The position numbers were made by a program, and so were the translations under genes. The notes beneath the pieces were generated by a model. The model saw only the letters and a program-made list of their open reading frames with translations, was not told where the DNA came from and ran no database searches. Of a stretch of DNA of 41,580 nt, positions 36,416-41,580 are shown piece after piece. Origin of the DNA: Pseudomonadota bacterium (GTDB lineage: Bacteria > Pseudomonadota > Alphaproteobacteria > Kiloniellales > J153); contig JACZVL010000004.1 in the NCBI GenBank assembly GCA_022572685.1, positions 1-41,580 of the forward strand, read 5' to 3'. The first letter of the stretch is position 1. Each line of letters opens with the position of its first letter.

Positions 36416-37660
36416 TCAGAGCCTGACCTTGGCGAGCGCCGCTGCAATCATATCGGCGGAGGCGTGACTTACGCCGTATTCACTGGCAAACGGTTTCCAT
36501 TTACTGAGCGCGCCTTCAACACGCTCTATCACTTGCGTAGCGTCCGGCGCTTTCAGGTCGGCTTTCCTGCCTAGTTCGATCAGGTGCGCACGGGTAATGT
36601 TTTTGCCATGCCCAAGCACCGCGCTTGAATGCTCTCCCCCCGGCCCCTGTGACCAGGTCAGATCATAAGCCGGCGCCATACGCCACGAGCCGTCGCGCTC
36701 CATGATATAACTGAATTGCCGGGCATGGTCGTCGCGGTTATGGGCAAGAACATTGAATACCGCGAGGGTGAACATGGCTTTGCATTGGCGCTGGTCACGG
36801 GTAACGGTGCGGGTCAACAAGATAAGGTCTTTATAGTCCAGTGCCGGAATACGAAAGTCCGAATAAAGCAGGCCGCTGGCCGAATGAACATGGACTCGGC
36901 TCGCTCCATCCCGATCGAAACGACGGGCGGCGAAATAGAACTGTCCGTTATTACCGCCGAGCAACCTGGTCTCCGGCATGGACACACCGGCTTCCTTGGC
37001 CATCATCGCGTAGGCCATTTCGATGGCTGCAATGTCTTCGGGGTCACCATGACCTGGGAATTTGACCAAGTAATGGTCATAACCTTCGGGCGCGGCATCG
37101 GTGCCGTGGACGGCGCGACCATTGTCGTTCAGGGCAATCAACGCCTTTGGACGCGCACCACCAGGCGACCCGCCAGCCTGCCCTAATGTTGAAAGCACTT
37201 CGCCAACGTCACCGCCGAGAACCAATCTGGCATCAGCGGCGAGTTGGTCCAGGTCGAGCTCATTTTCACCCGCTTCCCAAGCTTCGATCGACGGCGCATA
37301 GCAAAGAGCGCCGATCCCACGGCTCCCCACACAGGCAAGGCGATCGAGAGGCGTGAGGGTGGCAGGTTCGATTCCGAGTTGACGCGCGCGACGGTCTACC
37401 AGCAAGCGTCCCCATCCGTCAGGCAGGCTATCGTTGAAAACGCCGTGCAAGCCTTCAAAAACGTCCGCCTGATAAGGCCGTTGCAAACCGCTGCTTGTTT
37501 CGTGATGAACGGGGGAGAGGTCGCGCCCCGCCTTTAGAAAGGCGTCATCGTATTCCAGGTAGGCGATGCGATCCCGGTAGGCCAGTTGGCCCACAGGCTG
37601 AATATCGTCATCGTTCCAATGCAGCGATACGTTAAGCGGTGTTCCCGAGGCGATTTTCAC
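36416..37660 (-). CDS. hipA: HipA-family kinase (second copy)
   Basis: A 414-residue HipA-like kinase, distinct from the one at 13538. Visible are GLQRPYQADVFEGLHGVFNDSLPDGWG at the N-terminus, the ATP-loop region GGSPGGARPKALI (163-175), catalytic NRDDHARQFSYIM (308-320) and metal-binding APAYDLTWS (329-337). It overlaps the stop of the upstream HTH gene by four bases (ATGA), in the canonical hipB-hipA order. Its GC content is lower than that of neighbours, suggesting acquisition. Likely a dormancy or phage-defence toxin; substrate unknown. Confidence 0.87.
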   Translation of the reverse strand: MKIASGTPLNVSLHWNDDDIQPVGQLAYRDRIAYLEYDDAFLKAGRDLSPVHHETSSGLQRPYQADVFEGLHGVFNDSLPDGWGRLLVDRRARQLGIEPATLTPLDRLACVGSRGIGALCYAPSIEAWEAGENELDLDQLAADARLVLGGDVGEVLSTLGQAGGSPGGARPKALIALNDNGRAVHGTDAAPEGYDHYLVKFPGHGDPEDIAAIEMAYAMMAKEAGVSMPETRLLGGNNGQFYFAARRFDRDGASRVHVHSASGLLYSDFRIPALDYKDLILLTRTVTRDQRQCKAMFTLAVFNVLAHNRDDHARQFSYIMERDGSWRMAPAYDLTWSQGPGGEHSSAVLGHGKNITRAHLIELGRKADLKAPDATQVIERVEGALSKWKPFASEYGVSHASADMIAAALAKVRL

Positions 37661-37968
37661 TTGATGCGCCCCCGCTGTGGTTTTTTCCCGCTTCCCAGAA
37701 CCTCGTCAAGGGTTTCAAACCTCTGCTCAAGCAACAACTTTTCCAACGCCGCTTCATCCTTCAAGGCGACGGCAAGACGAATGAACGAAACCAGCGCGAT
37801 TTGGCCGGTACGCTCAAACTTCTTCAATGTGCCCAAAGCTACGCCGCTACGTTTAGCAAGGCCTTCCAGGGTCAGGTTTTGGGCCAATCGGCGGCTTTTT
37901 AGGCGCGCGGCTAATGCGGCCGCTATTTCCTCGGATGGTAACATCGCAAAGGTCATTATTATATCCAT
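37657..37968 (-). CDS. hipB: HipB-like XRE-family antitoxin (second copy)
   Basis: A helix-turn-helix protein of up to 103 residues: RLKSRRLAQNLTLEGLAKRSGVALGTLKKFERTGQI is the HTH, followed by a helical tail. Three methionines (positions 1, 5 and 9) are possible starts; none has a strong ribosome-binding site, and a TATAAT sequence overlaps the first codons, so the true start may be Met9 (37944). It is coupled to hipA by a four-base overlap and should repress the pair. Confidence 0.8.
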   Translation of the reverse strand: MDIIMTFAMLPSEEIAAALAARLKSRRLAQNLTLEGLAKRSGVALGTLKKFERTGQIALVSFIRLAVALKDEAALEKLLLEQRFETLDEVLGSGKKPQRGRIK

Positions 37969-38262
37969 TATCGTTCATATGCCTATCTAACAGATACTAT
38001 CATATCCTTTATAGATTCAAAAAGAGAAAATAACCGCCACTGGGATGGGCCTTCCACAGGCCTATCGACTCGCCAGTACGAGGCCGTCGCCACGCTGCCC
38101 AAATAAACATCGTCCACCTATGTACGAAGCCCCGACCATGGCTCGCGATGCCCCGCATCGCCACGCCACGCGCTCCTTGCCGAAAACCTTGGCAAGCCGT
38201 CCCTATGGGTCATTATCACCGCTCCTTGGTATAAGGTCGGGGGCACCAGGAGGGATCGGGAA
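37969..38262. promoter_or_regulatory. Divergent region between hipB and hydroxyproline epimerase
   Basis: The left part (to about 38030) is AT-rich with repeated ATATCC motifs and is probably the hipBA operator/promoter. A perfect 7-bp inverted repeat GCGATGC-CCC-GCATCGC lies at 38145-38161, a possible regulator site or hairpin for the epimerase gene, which also has an AGGAGGG ribosome-binding site. No gene is seen. Confidence 0.4.
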
Positions 38263-39291
38263 ATGACCGCCACGCGGGGCAACGGGGGCTTGCGGCCCAA
38301 CACCTTCTTCTGCATCGACGGGCACACCTGCGGCAACCCGGTGCGCCTGGTCGCGGGCGGCGGTCCGCCGCTCCAAGGCGCCACCATGAGCGCGCGGCGC
38401 CAGGATTTCATCGCGCGCTACGACTGGATCCGCACCGGGCTGATGTTCGAGCCGCGCGGCCACGCCCTGATGTCGGGCGCGATCCTCACCCCGCCGGCCG
38501 ATCCCGAGGCCGATACCGGCGTCCTGTTCATCGAGACCAGCGGCTGCCTGCCGATGTGCGGCCATGGCGCCATCGGCACCGTCACCTTCGCGCTGGAGCG
38601 CGGGCTGGTGCAGCCGCGCGAGGAGGGCGTGCTGCGCCTGGACACCCCGGCCGGCCTGGTCGAGGCGCGCTATGAGACCGAAAACGGCCACATCGAGTCG
38701 GTGCGGATCGTGAACGTCGGCGCCTACCTGGCCGCCGAGAAGGTCACCGCCGACTGCCCGGGCCTGGGCGCAATCGCGGTCGACATCGCCTACGGCGGCA
38801 ACTTCTACGCCATCGTCGAGCCCCAGGCCGGCTATCGCGACCTGGCCGACTTCACCGCCGGCGACCTGATCCGCATGTCGCCCGGGTTGCGCCGCAACCT
38901 GAACCAGGCGATCGAGGTGGTCCACCCCGAGGACGAGACGATCCGCGGCATCAGCCATATCCTCTGGGCCGGGGCGCCGCGCGACCCCGCGGCCCAGGCC
39001 CGCAACGCGGTGTTCTACGGCGAGGGGGCGATCGACCGCAGCCCCTGCGGCACCGGCACCTCGGCGCGCATGGCCCAGCTCGCCGCCCGCGGCGAACTTG
39101 CGGTCGGCGACGACTTCGTCCACGAGAGCATCATCGGCTCGCTGTTCCGCGGCCGCATCGAGGCCACCACCAAGGTCGGCAACCACGCCGGGATCGTGCC
39201 CTCGATCGAGGGCTGGGCCCGGATCACCGGCTTCAACACCATCTTCATCGACGACCGCGACCCCTACGCCCACGGCTTCCAGGTGATTTGA
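38263..39291 (+). CDS. Hydroxyproline 2-epimerase (proline racemase family)
   Basis: A 342-residue proline racemase-family enzyme. FFCIDGHTCGNPVRLV opens the fold; the two catalytic cysteines are both present in CLPMCGHGAIG and RSPCGTGTSARMA, so it is an epimerase and not the Cys/Thr dehydratase type. HGFQVI ends the protein. It should interconvert trans-4-hydroxy-L-proline and cis-4-hydroxy-D-proline (or the 3-hydroxy isomers). A cis-3-hydroxyproline dehydratase is encoded 20 kb upstream, but the D-hydroxyproline dehydrogenase and deaminase of the usual pathway are not in this window. Confidence 0.88.
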   Translation: MTATRGNGGLRPNTFFCIDGHTCGNPVRLVAGGGPPLQGATMSARRQDFIARYDWIRTGLMFEPRGHALMSGAILTPPADPEADTGVLFIETSGCLPMCGHGAIGTVTFALERGLVQPREEGVLRLDTPAGLVEARYETENGHIESVRIVNVGAYLAAEKVTADCPGLGAIAVDIAYGGNFYAIVEPQAGYRDLADFTAGDLIRMSPGLRRNLNQAIEVVHPEDETIRGISHILWAGAPRDPAAQARNAVFYGEGAIDRSPCGTGTSARMAQLAARGELAVGDDFVHESIIGSLFRGRIEATTKVGNHAGIVPSIEGWARITGFNTIFIDDRDPYAHGFQVI

Positions 39292-39300
39292 GGAAGGCGA

Positions 39301-41504
39301 TCAGGCGACCAGCAGCAGTTCATCTCCGGCAAAGGCCGATTCGATGAGATCGGTTTCCATGTTGTCGTTGGCGGCGACCAGTTTCACGAAGGCGCCGCCG
39401 TCCACGATTGCCGGGATATCGAAGCGTTGATGTAAGAATCCGCGCAGCGCCGAAACGCTGCGTGGCTCGCTTCGAGCCTCCTGCCTGAGCCAGGCGAGCG
39501 TGCGGTCGGCCGCCGGGCGGTCGCCGAACAAGAAGGCCTTGGCGACGTCGAGGAGCTGCGCTTGGCTGGAGAAGGACTCCTCCAGCCGGGCCAATCGATC
39601 GGCGTCCTTCTGTTTCACGGCGTCAATGAATGCAATGGCGAAGGATCCCCCGACCGAGCCGGCCGCGTCTTTACCTTCCAGCTCCCGGTTCAGGTATTCC
39701 GCGTAGGCGAGGTTTGGGTCCTCCGAAAGAATGCGCTGCACCTCTTCGAGGGCCGAACCGCGCCATTGGCCGTCGCCCTGCCCTCGCCTGAATTCGGAAT
39801 GAAGCCGGCGCAGACGGCCGCGCTGCCGAACCGCCACGTCGACCGGGTCGTCGGTGACCGCGACTTTAGTTGCAGGTATCTTGGGTTTGGCGGCACCGGT
39901 TCTGGAAGCGGCGGCCTTCAGCGGGAGCGGCTTGCCGGCATCGAGCATCTGGAGGTGGGTGCGAAGGACGGGATCGGTTGGAAAGCGCTCGACACCAGAA
40001 TGCAAGACATCCCTCGCAGCCTCGACGTCGCCGGCGTGATAGAGCAGGCGGGCGCGAAGATCGAAACTTGCCTCGTTTTCCAGATGGCGTGAAAAAATGT
40101 CCTCGACAACGGCGGTTGCCTCATCTGCACGGTCCAGCGCAATCAACAGTTCCGCCAGCTGGGTGCGCGCGACGACATTATCGGGGAAACGGACCATGGT
40201 CTCGCGCAGCAGCCGTTCGGCGTCGGACTCACGGCCGGGCAGGTCGCCGAGCAGCAGCGCCAGCTGGGTGCGCCATTGTTCATTCTCCGGGAAGCGGCGG
40301 ATGGCCTCCCAGCCGACCAGCTCCGCCGCCTCGACGGCGCCTTGCTTGGCAAGCGCATCGCGCCACAGGGCCCAACCATAGACGTTGGCCGGTTGCCAGG
40401 CGAGCGCTTGCCGTGCCAGACGGCAAGCCGGCCCCGGCCAACAGGATCGTCGCTGCCCGTGATGATCCCCATGCCGATGTTGCAGGCCGTGGTGACGAGG
40501 TAATGGCTCTCTCCGGTCGCCTCGGCATAGTGTCGGCGTTCGTCAATCAGCGTTGCTATCTCTTTCCCGATCGAAGGAAGCGGATTGCGCGCTCTTTTCC
40601 GGAGTGATTGGACGACGCTCAGCGGGGCCAGTTGCGGGACGGCGACAGGCTGACTCTGTGGCTGTTGTGCCGTCGTGCCGTCCTTCACCTTGACGTCCTG
40701 CCGCCACCAGTCTTTGAGCTCATCCGGCATCTCCTTGGCAGAAGATTGCAACAGCGTTTCTTGTATCGCCCGGCCCCAGTAGGACGGCATGCGCGGATAC
40801 AATCCCTTGAGCGCCCACCATTGTTGCGAAAATTCCGCGACTAGCGGCGTCTGACCCATGGCCCAACGCACGAGGCCGGTTATCCACGGCCGTTCCGAAG
40901 GACTACCCTCCCGCTCCGGAAGCATGCGCAATCCGAGGAGCCCCACGGCCAGATAATGGGAAGGGAAGCTGCCGCCTGCCTGCTCGCAAATGCGCAGCCA
41001 GAGCGGTTCCAGGGCAAACGGGTTTGCTGCCGGTTCTGCGCCGGCCACCAGGCGTTGGGTGAGCGCCAGCGTGCGCCATAGGGTATAGCGGCCGTCCCGC
41101 TGGGCAGCGACCGCCAAACGGTCGGCCCATGAATTCCAGACCACGAACCTCCGGCGAAAATCGCGGGACGAGTCTGGCAGCATCAGCAGGCCGACGATCT
41201 CGAAGGCCTCCGAAACCTTGCGAATCCATCGCTCCAACGGCAGCCGATCGAGCTCGGGCATGCCGCCGGCACGCTGGGAATCGAGCCACTCAAGCAGCGC
41301 CTGATCGAGAACGCCACGGGCTTCGTCCTCTTCCGGGAGGCCGCCAAACAGGAGCCGTGCCGCATCCGGCGCATCGGCGCTTTCGTAGGGCCCGATGCGC
41401 GCGTGGCCCGAAAGCAGATCGTCCAGCTCCGAGGCCGGATCGGCCAGGAAGGCGTCGAGCCAGGGGTGCCGGTCGCGGGGGCGCGCCGTCGTGGCCATGG
41501 CCAT
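39301..41504 (-). CDS. TPR-like repeat protein, unknown function, split by a frameshift
   Basis: Two adjoining minus-strand ORFs form one gene of about 730 codons. The first (from ATG 41504) reads HPWLDAFLADPASELDDLL through ATCNIGMGIITGSDDPVG. Sense then continues in another frame as ACRLARQALAWQPANVYGW, EAIRRFPENEQWRTQLALLL, then MVRFPDNVVARTQLAELL and so on to the stop at 39301. The change occurs at a CCCC run near 40432, where one missing base would restore the frame. The C-terminal half has TPR-like helical repeats (RFPENEQWRTQLA, RFPDNVVARTQLA, RFPTDPVLRTHLQ). I do not recognise the family. It follows another gene closely, so it is in an operon. Confidence 0.65.
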
Positions 41505-41508
41505 CTAC

Positions 41509-41580
41509 CTAGAGTTCCTCACCGAAATCATCCCGCACGGCCGCCACCTGGAGCGCGGCCAGATGATTGTTTCGCAGGGT
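41509..41580 (-). CDS. C-terminal end of an unidentified gene, partial
   Basis: The minus strand is open from the window edge to TAG at 41509-41511 and encodes 23 residues ending ALQVAAVRDDFGEEL. The stop lies four bases before the ATG of the TPR-like gene, and GAGGAA near its end would serve as that gene's ribosome-binding site, which supports a real coupled gene. Too short to identify. Confidence 0.45.
   Translation of the reverse strand, partial: TLRNNHLAALQVAAVRDDFGEEL

Overview
The window reads as one high-GC segment of an alphaproteobacterial chromosome, probably Rhodospirillales-like. The evidence is the order priA - atpH - atpA - atpG - atpD - atpC (an F1-only ATP synthase operon, with the F0 genes elsewhere), the soluble PAS-rich chemoreceptor, and a catabolic gene content typical of that group. 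Most genes are tightly packed, often with ATGA stop/start overlaps. Lower-GC stretches interrupt this pattern at about 14.73-14.83 kb, 16.03-18.13 kb and 36.4-38.0 kb; each carries accessory genes.

Layout. 0-5.6 kb: end of priA and the F1 operon; atpG has an apparent one-base frameshift. 5.6-9.1 kb: an isoprenylcysteine methyltransferase-like membrane protein, then a minus-strand operon with an aconitase-type large and small subunit followed by an isocitrate lyase/PEP-mutase-family lyase (resembling dimethylmaleate hydratase plus dimethylmalate lyase) and a small CWC cysteine-rich protein. 9.2-9.9 kb: a HicAB toxin-antitoxin pair with a 24-bp repeated operator. 10.1-12.2 kb: two peptide-type ABC ATPases. 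12.3-14.8 kb: an AbiEii-like nucleotidyltransferase pair, then a HipA kinase with an HTH partner in the unusual order hipA-hipB. 14.9-15.9 kb: persulfide dioxygenase-rhodanese fusion.

16.0-18.1 kb is the most unusual region: a low-GC cassette of a 71-residue peptide gene and a radical SAM/SPASM enzyme, which looks like a minimal RiPP (modified peptide) system. It is bounded by a diverged copy of the 3' end of the neighbouring dehydratase gene on the left and an IS5-type transposase remnant on the right.

18.1-23.9 kb: two divergent catabolic operons. The minus one is amidohydrolase, alpha/beta hydrolase and cis-3-hydroxyproline dehydratase. The plus one is alpha/beta hydrolase, a DHRS6-like SDR and phosphonoacetate hydrolase. 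24-26.8 kb: SUMF1-like protein, uronate dehydrogenase and an enolase-superfamily sugar-acid dehydratase. 26.8-30.3 kb: a LuxR-type response regulator divergent from a globin-PAS3-MCP chemoreceptor, closed by a strong terminator. 30.4-36.3 kb: HDAC-like deacetylase with an acetyltransferase, a 2-keto-3-deoxy-pentonate dehydratase (FAH fold), a hybrid histidine kinase and an SDR. 36.4-38.0 kb: a canonical hipB-hipA pair. 38.3-39.3 kb: hydroxyproline 2-epimerase. 39.3-41.5 kb: a large TPR-like protein split by a frameshift, preceded by the tail of one more gene.

Together the metabolic genes suggest a heterotroph that uses hydroxyprolines, uronic and sugar acids, phosphonoacetate and peptides. 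The window also holds four toxin-antitoxin-type modules plus the radical SAM cassette. I saw no tRNA, rRNA or CRISPR array. Three coding disruptions (priA edge, atpG, TPR gene) lie in G/C-rich DNA, the latter two at G/C runs, so sequencing indels are a live explanation.
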